Of a stretch of 64,000 nt of DNA, positions 1 through 8,439 are shown in pieces. The stretch is from Tsukamurella tyrosinosolvens (GTDB lineage Bacteria > Actinomycetota > Actinomycetes > Mycobacteriales > Mycobacteriaceae). The position numbers and the translations under genes were made by a program. The stretch's first letter is position 1. Every line of letters starts with the position of its first letter. The stretch spans positions 4,278,001 to 4,342,000 of the forward strand of contig NZ_FNSA01000003.1 of the NCBI RefSeq assembly GCF_900104775.1. Reading direction: 5' to 3'. Under the pieces are notes generated by a model. It was not told the DNA's origin and did not search any database. It saw nothing but the letters and a program-made list of their open reading frames with translations.

Positions 1-576
1 AACCTGCGCGAGCGCGCCGACGTCCGGGTGGGCGCCCTCTCCGGCGGCGAGCAGCGGCGCGTCGACCTGGCGTGCGCGCTCATCGGGCAGCCGCGCCTGC
101 TGTTCCTCGACGAGCCGACCACCGGCCTCGACCCCGAGAGCCGCCGCGCCACCTGGAAGCTGCTCGACGAGCTCAAGCGCGACGGCGTCACGATGGTGCT
201 CACCACGCACTACCTCGACGAGGCCGAGGCGCTCGCCGACCGCATCGCGATCATGCACCGCGGCGCCATCGCCCGGCTCGGGACGCTCCGCGAGATCGTC
301 GAGGGCCACCCCGCCGAGATCGCCTTCGACGACCCCGGCGTGCCCCTGCCGTCGCTCGCGGGCGGCTGGTCCGCCGGCGCCGATGGTGCCGGCCGCGTCA
401 CGCTGCGCACCTTCCGGCTGCAGGACGACCTGCACGCCCTCCTCGGGTGGGCCGCCGACCGCGGCCTCGCGCTGTCCGGGCTGCAGGCCCGGCACCCCTC
501 CCTCGAGTCCGTCTTCCTCACCATCGCGAGCGGGGACGAGACCCCCGCCGACGATCCGATCGGAGCCCCCGCATGA
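1..576 (+). CDS. ABC transporter ATP-binding protein, 3' part
   Basis: The reading frame is open from base 1, so the N-terminus and Walker A lie outside the window. What remains has the ABC signature LSGGEQRR (nt 37-60), Walker B LLFLDEP followed by TTGLDP, and the H-loop histidine in VLTTHYLDEAEA (about nt 208). After the ATPase core there is a C-terminal domain of roughly 80 residues, as is usual in exporters of the drug/antibiotic type. Its stop overlaps the permease start (ATGA at 573-576), so the two are translationally coupled. It should energise the adjacent ABC-2 permease in the cytoplasmic membrane. The substrate cannot be told from sequence. Confidence 0.93.
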   Translation, partial: NLRERADVRVGALSGGEQRRVDLACALIGQPRLLFLDEPTTGLDPESRRATWKLLDELKRDGVTMVLTTHYLDEAEALADRIAIMHRGAIARLGTLREIVEGHPAEIAFDDPGVPLPSLAGGWSAGADGAGRVTLRTFRLQDDLHALLGWAADRGLALSGLQARHPSLESVFLTIASGDETPADDPIGAPA

Positions 577-1403
577 CCGCCACCACCGCCGCCACCGCGG
601 CCGCACCCGCCGTCGGATACGGCCGGCACCCGCTGCGCGCCCTCGCGCACGCCGAGTTCCTGCAGTTCCGGCGCAACAAGACGCTGCTCTTCATGGGCAC
701 CGTCTTCCCCATCGGCATGCCCCTGCTCCTGTTCTTCCTCGCGCGGGGCGACGCGGCGCCGAAGCCGCTCGGCGTGGCGATCACGATGGAGATGTTCGCG
801 GTCTTCGCGCTTCTGTTCGTGCAGTACTACTCGGTGCTGTCGATGGTCACGACCCGCCGCTCCGAGGGCGTGCTCAAACGCCTGCGCACCGGCGAGTCCT
901 CGGACCTGCAGATCCTCGCGGCGCCCGCGGTGCCGGGCATCGCGCTGACCGTCCTCGGCGCGGTCATCGTGTCCGGCGCGGTGTACGGCGCGGGCGGGCC
1001 GATGCCGGTGAACGCGCTACTCATGGTGTTCGCGCTCGCCGCGGGCCTGGTGATCTTCACGTTGCTCGCGCTGGCCACCAGCGCGATGACCAAGAACGCC
1101 GAGGCGGCGCAGATCACGTCGATGCCCGTCATGGTGATCTCGATGGTGGGCATGGCGAGCATCCGGCAGCTCCTCCCCGACCGGCTCGCGCTGATCGCCG
1201 ACTGGACGCCGTTCGCCGCGATCTCCGACCTCATCCGGCTGGGGCAGGCGGGCCTCGCGCCCGGGGCGCCCGACGACGCCGCCACGCTCGGCTTCGCCGC
1301 CACCTTCGGCGAGACCGGCCGTCCGCTTGCGACACTGGCGGTATGGACCGTGATCTCGGTAGTTCTCGCCAAGCGGTGGTTCCGCTGGGACGACCGCGGG
1401 TGA
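573..1403 (+). CDS. ABC-2 type transporter permease
   Basis: This 276-residue integral membrane protein has a cytoplasmic N-terminus of about 37 residues followed by five or six hydrophobic segments, the first at about residues 38-57. The length and topology fit ABC-2 exporter permeases. The start is the ATG that overlaps the ATPase stop. It lies 4 nt upstream of the GTG of the histidine kinase, so exporter, kinase and response regulator form one operon. Such ABC-2/DesKR-like quartets are common in Firmicutes and actinomycetes, and the kinase may sense the exporter or the membrane; that is inference. Confidence 0.9.
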   Translation: MTATTAATAAAPAVGYGRHPLRALAHAEFLQFRRNKTLLFMGTVFPIGMPLLLFFLARGDAAPKPLGVAITMEMFAVFALLFVQYYSVLSMVTTRRSEGVLKRLRTGESSDLQILAAPAVPGIALTVLGAVIVSGAVYGAGGPMPVNALLMVFALAAGLVIFTLLALATSAMTKNAEAAQITSMPVMVISMVGMASIRQLLPDRLALIADWTPFAAISDLIRLGQAGLAPGAPDDAATLGFAATFGETGRPLATLAVWTVISVVLAKRWFRWDDRG

Positions 1404-1407
1404 TCGC

Positions 1408-2562
1408 GTGATCCCCGCCCCGCTGCGCCGCGCCGTGGCGTGGTGGCGGGAGATGCCGGGTGTGGAGAAGTACCGCCTCTACACCCGGCTCGTCCTGCAG
1501 AGCGTGATGGTCGGTGTGGTCACGATGCTCCTCATCAGCGGGACCCGCGCCTGGCCCGCGATCGGCATCGTCATCGCCGGTCTCGCCTCGATCGCGGGGA
1601 TCGAGGCGCAGCCCGACCTCGCGATCCGCGCGACCGACCGCCAACGGCGCCTCGCCTGGCGGTTCGCGGTCGTCGGCGTCTCGGCGGTCTGGCTGGCCAC
1701 CGTGGCCGCGGCCCGGTTCCCCGGAGTGGACAAGAACGAAGCCGCGGTCACCGCGTCGATGACCTTCTTCATGGCGTGCGCGGGCGTGATCCCGTTCGTA
1801 CGGCATCGCTGGTTCGTCCTGATCGCGGGCGCGGTCCTCTCCCCACTGCTCACCCGCGGGCCCGACGCCTGGCAGATCGGCGCCCTCCTCGTGGCGGTGG
1901 GGGCCGCCCTCATGTGGACCTCGCGCAGCACCGTGTGGGGCATGCAGATCCTCACCGAGCTGGAGAACGGCAAGCGGCTCGCGGCCGAACTCGAGGTCGC
2001 CGAGGAGCGCCTGCGCTTCTCCCGCGACCTGCACGACGTGGTCGGTCGCGCCTTCTCCGCCATCTCCGTCAAGAGCGAGCTCGCCGCCACCCTCGCCCGG
2101 GCGGGCGCCGTCGATCGCGCCGCAGGCGAGATGGACGAGGTCAAGGCCCTCGCGGTCTCGTCCATGGAGGACGCCCGCACCCTGGTCCGCGGCTACCGCG
2201 CGATCGACCTCGGGACCGAGGTCGCCGGCGCCCGGTCGCTGCTCTCCGCCGCGGGCTGCCACCTGCGCGTCATCGGCGAGCCCGACGAGATCCCGCCCGC
2301 ACTCCACGAGGCCGCCGCCTGGGTGGTCCGCGAGGGCACCACCAACATCGTCAAGCACTCCACGGCCACGCAGGCCGTCCTCACGCTGCGCCCCTCGGGC
2401 CTGGTCCTGCGCAACGACGGTGCCGGCCGCTCGACCGGGGGCGACGGCGCACCGTCGGGCATCGACGGGCTGCGCGGGCGGCTCCGGGCGGTCGGCGCCG
2501 CCCTGGACGCCGCGCACGACGGCGACGAGTTCACCCTGACCGCGACCTGGGAGGCGGCATGA
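1408..2562 (+). CDS. sensor histidine kinase, NarL/DesK type
   Basis: This 384-residue membrane histidine kinase has four to five hydrophobic segments in residues 25-170, a short linker coiled coil, and a HisKA_3 dimerisation domain with the phospho-acceptor His209 in DLHDVVG. The N-box of the catalytic domain is REGTTNIVKHS (about 308-318) and a glycine-rich G-box region lies near residue 355. It has no periplasmic ligand domain, so it most likely reads a membrane signal, as DesK does for lipid fluidity. The GTG start lies 4 nt after the permease stop, and the stop overlaps the response regulator start. Its partner is the next gene. Confidence 0.92.
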   Translation: MIPAPLRRAVAWWREMPGVEKYRLYTRLVLQSVMVGVVTMLLISGTRAWPAIGIVIAGLASIAGIEAQPDLAIRATDRQRRLAWRFAVVGVSAVWLATVAAARFPGVDKNEAAVTASMTFFMACAGVIPFVRHRWFVLIAGAVLSPLLTRGPDAWQIGALLVAVGAALMWTSRSTVWGMQILTELENGKRLAAELEVAEERLRFSRDLHDVVGRAFSAISVKSELAATLARAGAVDRAAGEMDEVKALAVSSMEDARTLVRGYRAIDLGTEVAGARSLLSAAGCHLRVIGEPDEIPPALHEAAAWVVREGTTNIVKHSTATQAVLTLRPSGLVLRNDGAGRSTGGDGAPSGIDGLRGRLRAVGAALDAAHDGDEFTLTATWEAA

Positions 2563-3197
2563 CCGACGCACCGGCGATCGAGGTGGTGATCGCGGACGAC
2601 GAGCACCTGATCCGGACGGCCGTGGCCGCGCTGCTCGAGCTCGAACCGGACATCACGGTGGCCGCGGAGGCGGCGTCCGGCACCGAGCTGATCGCGCTGT
2701 GGGAGCGCCGCGCCGCGGAGGGGAAGGAGCCCGCGGTCGCGGTGATCGACCTCCAGATGCCCGGGCCCGACGGCATCGACACCGCCGCCGAGCTGCTGCG
2801 CCGCACGCCGGGCGCCGCGACGCTCATCGTCACCAGCCACGGCCGTCCGGGGTATCTCAAGCGCGCCCTCGCGACGGGGATCCGCGGCTTCCTGCCGAAG
2901 ACCGCGCCCGCGACCACGTTGGCGCAGGTCATCCGCACCGTCCACGGCGGCGGGCGGTACGTCGATCCGGAGCTGGCGGCCGAGGCGATCAGCGCCGGCG
3001 ACTCCCCGCTCACGGCCCGCGAGGCCGATGTCCTCGAGTTCGCCGTCGACGGGGCCTCGGTCGACGAGATCGCCCGGCGGGCGCACCTGAGTGCCGGCAC
3101 GACGCGCAACTACCTCTCATCCGCGATGGCGAAGCTGGGAACCTCCAATCGCTACGAGGCGGCGGTGCGGGCCCGCGAGCTCGGCTGGATCCTGTGA
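2559..3197 (+). CDS. LuxR/NarL-family response regulator
   Basis: This 212-residue protein has a receiver domain (residues 7-125) with acidic residues D13-D14, phospho-acceptor Asp64 in VIDLQMPGPDG, a switch Thr/Ser at 92-93 and Lys114, followed by a LuxR-type helix-turn-helix at about 150-206 (LTAREADVLEF...). The ATG is within the kinase stop (ATGA), so the pair is translationally coupled. The next gene downstream is an acyl-ACP desaturase. In Bacillus DesK-DesR controls a desaturase, which makes desA1 an attractive but unproven target here. Otherwise it may regulate its own exporter operon. Confidence 0.92.
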   Translation: MTDAPAIEVVIADDEHLIRTAVAALLELEPDITVAAEAASGTELIALWERRAAEGKEPAVAVIDLQMPGPDGIDTAAELLRRTPGAATLIVTSHGRPGYLKRALATGIRGFLPKTAPATTLAQVIRTVHGGGRYVDPELAAEAISAGDSPLTAREADVLEFAVDGASVDEIARRAHLSAGTTRNYLSSAMAKLGTSNRYEAAVRARELGWIL

Positions 3198-3278
3198 CCC
3201 TCGACACGGTGTAACGTTCCCGGGGCCTGCGCCGATGGACCTCGGTGCGCGTAATACTCGAAAGCGTCACTTTCCGCA

Positions 3279-3314
3279 GCGGACATTGAGTCCGCGGTCC
3301 GAAGTGCGTAGACT
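3279..3314 (+). promoter_or_regulatory. desA1 promoter with inverted repeat over the -35
   Basis: A -35 TTGAGT (3286-3291), a 17-nt spacer and a -10 TAGACT (3309-3314) lie 40 nt upstream of desA1. A perfect inverted repeat GCGGAC-N5-GTCCGC (3279-3295) covers the -35, and a second one, GAAAG-N5-CTTTC, sits just upstream (3260-3274). The first could be the operator of a desaturase repressor such as the TetR protein MadR, known in mycobacteria to control desA1/desA2, or of the adjacent response regulator. The assignment is inference. Confidence 0.5.
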
Positions 3315-3354
3315 TTCGGGATAATCTGGAACTGATCCAAACGTCGAAAGAGGA

Positions 3355-4341
3355 ATGATGTCGACCCGCCAACTGACCCAGCTGGAGCTCCTGAAGGAGC
3401 TCTCCGGTGTCGCCGAGGACAACGTCAACCGCCATCTCTCGATGACGAAGGACTGGAACCCCCACGACTACATCCCCTGGTCGGACGGCAAGAACTACGC
3501 CGCCCTCGGCGGGTCGGACTACGACCCCGAGGAGAGCCAGCTCGACGACGTGGCCAAGGCGGCCATGATCACCAACCTCCTCACCGAGGACAACCTCCCG
3601 ACGTACCACCGCGAGATCGCGGCGAACTTCTCCATGGACGACGCCTGGGGCCACTGGGTCGGCCGCTGGACCTCGGAGGAGAACCGCCACGGCATCGCGA
3701 TGCGCGACTACCTCGTGGTGACCCGCGGCGTCGACCCGGTCAAGCTCGAGCAGGCCCGCATGATCCACATGACCAACGGCTGGGACCCGCAGGGCAAGGT
3801 CGCGCAGCACACCGAGCAGAAGATGACGATGCTCCACTCGGTGGCGTACGTGACCTTCCAGGAGCTCGCCACCCGCGTGAGCCACCGCAACACCGGCAAG
3901 GTCTGCCAGGACCCGATCGCCGACAAGATGCTGCAGCGCATCGCGGCCGACGAGAACCTGCACATGATCTTCTACCGCAACATCTCGGCCGCCGGCCTGG
4001 ACCTGGTCCCCGACCAGGCGATCCGGTCGATCACCGACACCATCAAGCACTTCGAGATGCCCGGCGCCGGCATGCCCGACTTCCGCCGCAACGGCGTGCT
4101 CATGGCCAAGCACGGCATCTACGACCTGCGCCAGCACAAGGACGAGGTCGTCATGCCCGTCCTGCGCAAGTGGAAGATCTTCGAGCGCGAGGACTTCGGC
4201 CCCGAGGGCGAGCGCACCCGCGAGGAGCTCGCAGCCTTCCTCGACGAGCTCGAGGCCGCGGCCGTGAAGTTCGAGGAGATGCGCGACCGTTCGCTGGCCC
4301 GCGAGGCCGCGAAGCGCGAGAAGGCCGGCCTGGCCGTCTAG
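3355..4341 (+). CDS. desA1: acyl-[acyl-carrier-protein] desaturase DesA1-like
   Basis: This is a soluble ferritin-like di-iron desaturase of 328 residues, close to the length of mycobacterial DesA1 (Rv0824c). It is expected to put a double bond into acyl-ACP chains for membrane and mycolic acid precursors. The di-iron ligands are readable: Glu78 in LLTEDNLP, Glu109 and His112 in SEENRHG, Glu170 in FQELATR, and Glu200 and His203 in DENLH. The start has two adjacent ATGs behind GAAAGAGGA. The gene follows a DesKR-like two-component system and ends at a strong hairpin terminator. It marks one end of the stretch of gene order shared with M. tuberculosis Rv0824c-Rv0807. Confidence 0.93.
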   Translation: MMSTRQLTQLELLKELSGVAEDNVNRHLSMTKDWNPHDYIPWSDGKNYAALGGSDYDPEESQLDDVAKAAMITNLLTEDNLPTYHREIAANFSMDDAWGHWVGRWTSEENRHGIAMRDYLVVTRGVDPVKLEQARMIHMTNGWDPQGKVAQHTEQKMTMLHSVAYVTFQELATRVSHRNTGKVCQDPIADKMLQRIAADENLHMIFYRNISAAGLDLVPDQAIRSITDTIKHFEMPGAGMPDFRRNGVLMAKHGIYDLRQHKDEVVMPVLRKWKIFEREDFGPEGERTREELAAFLDELEAAAVKFEEMRDRSLAREAAKREKAGLAV

Positions 4342-4353
4342 TACAGACACACA

Positions 4354-4389
4354 CGGAACCCGCTGCGCCCCCGGGCACGGCGGGTTCCG
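4354..4389 (+). terminator. terminator after desA1
   Basis: A perfect 10-bp stem CGGAACCCGC / GCGGGTTCCG encloses a 16-nt loop and is followed by TCGTTTC. It lies 12 nt after the desA1 stop and separates desA1 from dusB. Confidence 0.75.
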
Positions 4390-4480
4390 TCGTTTCCCGC
4401 CGCACCGGTTTGCCACGGCACGACGGGGCGGCGATCATGGAGGGCGGCGAGCGACCGCCGCACGACCACGGGAGATCTTG

Positions 4481-5683
4481 ATGACCACAGCCACCACGAC
4501 GCAGCCCAAGCTGCGCATCGGGCGGTTCGAGCTGGACTCCCCCGTCGTGCTCGCGCCGATGGCCGGCGTCACCAACGTCGCCTTCCGCAGCCTGTGCCGC
4601 GAGCTGGAGCGGGCGCGCACCGGCACCGTCGCGGGGCTGTACGTGTGCGAGATGGTCACGGCCCGAGCGCTCGTCGAGCGGCACCCGGTCACGATGCACA
4701 TGACCACCTTCGCCCCCGACGAGGACCCGCGCAGCCTGCAGCTCTACACCGTCGACGCGAAGTGGACCTACGAGGCCGCGCGGATGATCGCCGAGGAGGG
4801 CCTCGCCGATCACCTCGACATGAACTTCGGCTGCCCCGTCCCCAAGGTCACCCGCCGCGGCGGCGGCTCCGCGCTGCCCTACAAGCGGAACCTGTTCGCG
4901 AGCATCGTCGACGCCGCGGTCCGCGGCATCGCCGACGGTTCCCCCGTGGGCGCCCCCGAGATCCCGGTGACCGTGAAATTCCGCGTGGGCATCGACGACG
5001 AGCACCACACCCACTTGGACGCCGGCCGGATCGCCGCCGAGCAGGGCGCGGTCGCCGTCGCGCTGCACGCCCGCACCGCCGCGCAGCGGTACTCGGGCCA
5101 GGCCGACTGGGACGAGATCACCCGGCTCAAGGACCACGTGCACCACCACTTCGGTGACACCGTCCCGGTGCTCGGCAACGGCGACATCTTCGCCGCCGAG
5201 GACGCCGTGACCATGATGGAGCGCACCGGCTGCGACGGCGTCGTCGTGGGCCGCGGCTGCCTCGGCCGCCCCTGGCTGTTCTCCGAGCTCTCGGCCGCGA
5301 TCAACGGCACCCCGATGCCCGTCCCGCCGCACCTGGGCGAGGTCACCGACATCATGTACCGGCACGGCGAGCTCCTCGCCGCGCACCACGGCGAGGACAA
5401 GGGCATGCGGGAGATCCGCAAGCACGTCGCCTGGTACCTGCGCGGCTTCCCAGCGGGCGGCGAACTGCGGACGCGGCTCGCGACCGTCAAGACCCTCGCC
5501 GACCTGCGCGCGCTGCTCGACACGCTGCCGCAGGACGTGCCCTTCCCGAAGGACGCCGAGGGTCCGCGCGGCCGCCAGGGCACGCCCGGCAAGGTCGTCC
5601 TGCCCGAGGGCTGGCTCGACGATCCGTGGGAGTCCGACGCCGCGGCGATGCCCGGCGCCGAAGAGGAGACGAGCGGCGGTTAA
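4481..5683 (+). CDS. dusB: tRNA-dihydrouridine synthase
   Basis: This 400-residue FMN enzyme reduces specific uridines in tRNA to dihydrouridine. The FMN-binding start of the TIM barrel is LAPMAGVTN (about 25-33), and the catalytic Cys118 sits in MNFGCPVPKVTRR. The ATG at 4481 was chosen over the preceding TTG because GGAG lies 6 nt upstream of it. In M. tuberculosis the orthologue Rv0823c also neighbours desA1. It should be cytoplasmic and constitutive. The C-terminal 50 residues are acidic and probably disordered. Confidence 0.93.
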   Translation: MTTATTTQPKLRIGRFELDSPVVLAPMAGVTNVAFRSLCRELERARTGTVAGLYVCEMVTARALVERHPVTMHMTTFAPDEDPRSLQLYTVDAKWTYEAARMIAEEGLADHLDMNFGCPVPKVTRRGGGSALPYKRNLFASIVDAAVRGIADGSPVGAPEIPVTVKFRVGIDDEHHTHLDAGRIAAEQGAVAVALHARTAAQRYSGQADWDEITRLKDHVHHHFGDTVPVLGNGDIFAAEDAVTMMERTGCDGVVVGRGCLGRPWLFSELSAAINGTPMPVPPHLGEVTDIMYRHGELLAAHHGEDKGMREIRKHVAWYLRGFPAGGELRTRLATVKTLADLRALLDTLPQDVPFPKDAEGPRGRQGTPGKVVLPEGWLDDPWESDAAAMPGAEEETSGG

Positions 5684-5688
5684 CCGTC

Positions 5689-5710
5689 GTTCACCCGTCG
5701 TTCATCCAAC
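5689..5710 (+). promoter_or_regulatory. PHO box upstream of phoU
   Basis: Two adjacent 11-nt direct repeats, GTTCACCCGTC and GTTCATCCAAC, match the GTTCACC-N4 repeat unit bound by PhoP-type regulators in Streptomyces and, in similar form, by RegX3 in mycobacteria. They end 26 nt upstream of the phoU -10 box, which places them over the -35 region as expected for activation under phosphate starvation. Confidence 0.7.
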
Positions 5711-5736
5711 GCTGCGGTCGTGTATGAAAAGGCCGA

Positions 5737-5742
5737 TATACT
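5737..5742 (+). promoter_or_regulatory. -10 box of a leaderless phoU transcript
   Basis: TATACT lies 6 nt upstream of the phoU ATG, so the predicted transcription start is at or within a base of the A of the start codon. No Shine-Dalgarno sequence is present, which agrees with a leaderless mRNA. Confidence 0.6.
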
Positions 5743-5748
5743 GCGCAC

Positions 5749-6411
5749 ATGCGTAATGCGTACATCCAGCAGATGGCTGCTTTCAACGACATCCTCGGCG
5801 ACATCTGCGACAAGTCGGGCATCGCCATGGAGAAGGCGACCAACTCGCTGCTCCAGGCCGACCTCGCCCTCGCCGAAGAGGTCATCACCGAGCACGACGA
5901 GATCGTCCGACTGAGCCGCCGCGCCGAGGAGGAGGCGTTCTCCCTCCTCGCGCTGCAGGCGCCCGTCGCCAGCGACCTGCGCGTCGTGGTCTCCGGCTTC
6001 CAGATCGTGGCCGACGTCGACCGGATGGGCGCGCTCGCCCTGCACGTCGCGAAGGTGACCCGCCGCCGCTTCCCGAACAAGACCCTCCCCGAGGAGGTCA
6101 ACGGCTACTTCGCCGAGATGGGCCGCCTCGCGGTCGAGCTCGCGAACTCCGCCCGCGAGGTCCTGGTGACTCAGGACCCGAAGCAGGCCGCGGAGATCGA
6201 GGAGCAGGACGACGCGATGGACGACCTGCACCGCCACCTGTTCACCGTGCTCATGGACCGCGAGTGGAAGCACGGCGTCGCCGCCGCCGTCGACGTGACG
6301 CTGCTGGGCCGCTACTACGAGCGCTTCGCCGACCACGCTGTGGAGATCGGCCGCCGCGTCATCTTCCAGGCCACCGGCAGCCCCGAGCCCACCGCCGACG
6401 TCTCCAAGTAG
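5749..6411 (+). CDS. phoU: phosphate transport regulator PhoU
   Basis: This 220-residue all-alpha protein consists of two PhoU repeats (about 1-105 and 115-210), each a three-helix bundle with the metal-binding pattern of E/D residues, including [11 protein letters not shown] and [13 protein letters not shown]. It couples the Pst transporter to the phosphate-sensing histidine kinase and represses the regulon when phosphate is plentiful. M. tuberculosis PhoY2 (Rv0821c) is at the same place. The gene faces pstSCAB across a bidirectional terminator. The promoter carries a PHO box and drives a probable leaderless mRNA. Confidence 0.95.
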   Translation: MRNAYIQQMAAFNDILGDICDKSGIAMEKATNSLLQADLALAEEVITEHDEIVRLSRRAEEEAFSLLALQAPVASDLRVVVSGFQIVADVDRMGALALHVAKVTRRRFPNKTLPEEVNGYFAEMGRLAVELANSAREVLVTQDPKQAAEIEEQDDAMDDLHRHLFTVLMDREWKHGVAAAVDVTLLGRYYERFADHAVEIGRRVIFQATGSPEPTADVSK

Positions 6412-6422
6412 CGCGCGCACGC

Positions 6423-6446
6423 ACGGCCGCCCTGCGGGGCGGCCGT
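6423..6446. terminator. bidirectional terminator between phoU and the pst/FHA operon
   Basis: A perfect 10-bp GC-rich stem ACGGCCGCCC / GGGCGGCCGT with a TGCG loop occupies the 48 nt between the converging phoU and FHA genes and can serve both strands. Confidence 0.75.
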
Positions 6447-6459
6447 TGCGCTGTGCGGG

Positions 6460-7605
6460 TCAGGCCCCGACACCGTCCTGGAGCTGCAGGATCCGGCCGC
6501 CGAGGTGGATGTCGGAGCCCACGCCGAGGGGCACCGGCTGCCCGGGCGGCAGGCGGAGCGGCTGCGCGGCACCCGGCGGGCGGACCCACGTGCCGTTCGC
6601 CGAGCCCACGTCGACGGCGAGCACCTGCCAGCCGTCGATGCGGATCTCCAGGTGGGCACGCGACAGGGCGCCGGTGCGGTCCGGGAGGACGACGGGCGCG
6701 AGCCGCCCGGCGCCGTCGAGGGAGCGGCCGGCGCGCTGCGCGACGAACGCGGCCGGATCACGCCCGATGACCATGTCGTTCTCCAGGACGAAGGCCGTGC
6801 CGTCGTCGGCGACGAGCAGCCCCAGCGGCGGCCGCGGACCGGTCTCCAGCGGCAGCCGTCGGTCGACGAGGGCCCCGCAGCGGGTGCAGTAGGCGGCGAC
6901 GGGCGCGTTGAGGTGACCGAAGGCGCAGCGCCGCCCCTCGACGACCGGGCCCGCTGCGGCGGCCGCCGCCACGTCGCCGACCTCGACGTCGTAGTCGGTG
7001 GCGGCGAACAGCGGGCTCACGCCGGTCGGTTCCTCGTTGGTGGGTGCGTCGGCGGGGAAGACGTCGGTCGCGATCTCGCCCTCCGCCTCGGGCGCGACGG
7101 ACGCGTCCGACCACAGCACGACGCCCGCGCCGGGCACGGCGCCGTCGTCGAGGTGCAGGGCGGCGGGCCCGCACACGGGGGCCGGCGGTGGCGGGGGGCC
7201 GACGGTGACGGTGACCACCGAGCCCGGCGCCACGGGGGCGACGCGCTCCACGAACTCCGCGCCGGCGTGCAGCACGTGCTCGGGAGCGGCGGCCGCGGCG
7301 GAGGCGAAGATCGCGACGGTCACGGAGCGGTCCTCGTCGGCGTCCGCGACGCCCCGGAGCAGGGCCCGGGCCGTGCCGTCGCCGAGCTCGACCACGGCGA
7401 ACGCCGGGCCGGTGCGGCCGCGCAGGGCGGCGGCGAGATCACCGTCGGCACCGAGGGCGGCACGCAGCTCCGCGACCGCCGCGGGACCGCCGATCGCGGG
7501 CGCGTCCACGACCAGCACCCTCGTGCGCAGCCTGGCGACCACGCGGTCGCCGGGCAGCACGGTGCTGTACCGGTCGCCGGTCGGGGTCTGCGATGTCATC
7601 CCCAT
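6460..7605 (-). CDS. FHA-domain protein with zinc ribbon
   Basis: This 381-residue protein has an N-terminal region of about 200 residues rich in Ala, Val and Pro that I do not recognise, a zinc ribbon with Cys227, His231, Cys240 and Cys243, and a C-terminal FHA domain (about 262-375) with the phosphothreonine-binding residues GR (281-282), SRAH (315-318) and NGT (337-339). It should bind phosphothreonine proteins in a Ser/Thr-kinase network. An in-frame ATG at 7599 is an alternative start: TATCCT (7606-7611) lies 6 nt upstream of it, which would give a leaderless mRNA. The gene is 44 nt downstream of pstB, so it may also receive phosphate-controlled transcription. Confidence 0.85.
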   Translation of the reverse strand: MGMTSQTPTGDRYSTVLPGDRVVARLRTRVLVVDAPAIGGPAAVAELRAALGADGDLAAALRGRTGPAFAVVELGDGTARALLRGVADADEDRSVTVAIFASAAAAAPEHVLHAGAEFVERVAPVAPGSVVTVTVGPPPPPAPVCGPAALHLDDGAVPGAGVVLWSDASVAPEAEGEIATDVFPADAPTNEEPTGVSPLFAATDYDVEVGDVAAAAAAGPVVEGRRCAFGHLNAPVAAYCTRCGALVDRRLPLETGPRPPLGLLVADDGTAFVLENDMVIGRDPAAFVAQRAGRSLDGAGRLAPVVLPDRTGALSRAHLEIRIDGWQVLAVDVGSANGTWVRPPGAAQPLRLPPGQPVPLGVGSDIHLGGRILQLQDGVGA

Positions 7606-7648
7606 AGGATACGGCCGATATCCGACGACTCCGTGCCGGTGTGACCCG

Positions 7649-8425
7649 TCAGCCGAAGCGGCCGGAGATGTAGTCCTCGGTGGCCTGCTCGTCCGGGTTG
7701 GAGAACATCTTCTCGGTGGGGTTGATCTCGATGAGCTTGCCCGGCTTGCCGGTGGCCTCGAGGTTGAAGAAGGCGGTCTGGTCGGAGACGCGCGCCGCCT
7801 GCTGCATGTTGTGCGTGACGATGACGATCGTGTACTTCTGCTTGAGCTCGCCGATCAGGTCCTCGATCGCGAGGGTCGAGATCGGGTCGAGCGCCGAGCA
7901 GGGCTCGTCCATGAGCAGCACGTCGGGGCTGACCGCGATCGCGCGGGCGATGCACAGGCGCTGCTGCTGGCCGCCGGAGAGGCCGCCGCCGGGCTTGTTC
8001 AGGCGGTCCTTGACCTCGCCCCACAGGTTCGCGCCGCGCAGCGACTGCTCGGCCACCTCGTCGAGCTTGGACTTGCTGCGGATGCCCTGCAGCTTGAGCC
8101 CGGCCACGACGTTGTCGCGGATCGACATGGTGGGGAACGGGTTCGGGCGCTGGAAGACCATGCCGATGGTCTTGCGCACGCCCACCGGATCGACGCCGGC
8201 GCCGTAGATGTCGGCACCGTCGAGCGTGATGTGCCCGTCGACGCGAGCGCCCGGGGTCACCTCGTGCATGCGGTTGATCGACCGGAGCACCGTCGACTTG
8301 CCGCAACCGGACGGCCCGATGAACGCCGTGACGGAGTTCGGCGGCACCGTCAGCGAGACGTCCTGCACCGCGTGGAACGCGCCGTAGTAGATGTTCAGGT
8401 CCTTGATGTCCAGGCGCTTCGCCAT
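7649..8425 (-). CDS. pstB: phosphate ABC transporter ATP-binding protein PstB
   Basis: This 258-residue ATPase powers high-affinity phosphate import. Walker A is GPSGCGKS (37-44), the signature LSGGQQQ (149-155), Walker B LLMDEP (170-175), and the His switch lies in [13 protein letters not shown], all typical of PstB. The ATG at 8425 follows a good AGGAGATCC site 14 nt after the pstA stop. The M. tuberculosis orthologue is PhoT (Rv0820), in the same gene order. It assembles with PstC and PstA in the membrane. Confidence 0.97.
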   Translation of the reverse strand: MAKRLDIKDLNIYYGAFHAVQDVSLTVPPNSVTAFIGPSGCGKSTVLRSINRMHEVTPGARVDGHITLDGADIYGAGVDPVGVRKTIGMVFQRPNPFPTMSIRDNVVAGLKLQGIRSKSKLDEVAEQSLRGANLWGEVKDRLNKPGGGLSGGQQQRLCIARAIAVSPDVLLMDEPCSALDPISTLAIEDLIGELKQKYTIVIVTHNMQQAARVSDQTAFFNLEATGKPGKLIEINPTEKMFSNPDEQATEDYISGRFG

Positions 8426-8439
8426 GATGGATCTCCTTG

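Noticed and set aside
4478-4480. TTG at 4478 as the dusB start
   Set aside because: The ATG at 4481 has better spacing to GGAG.
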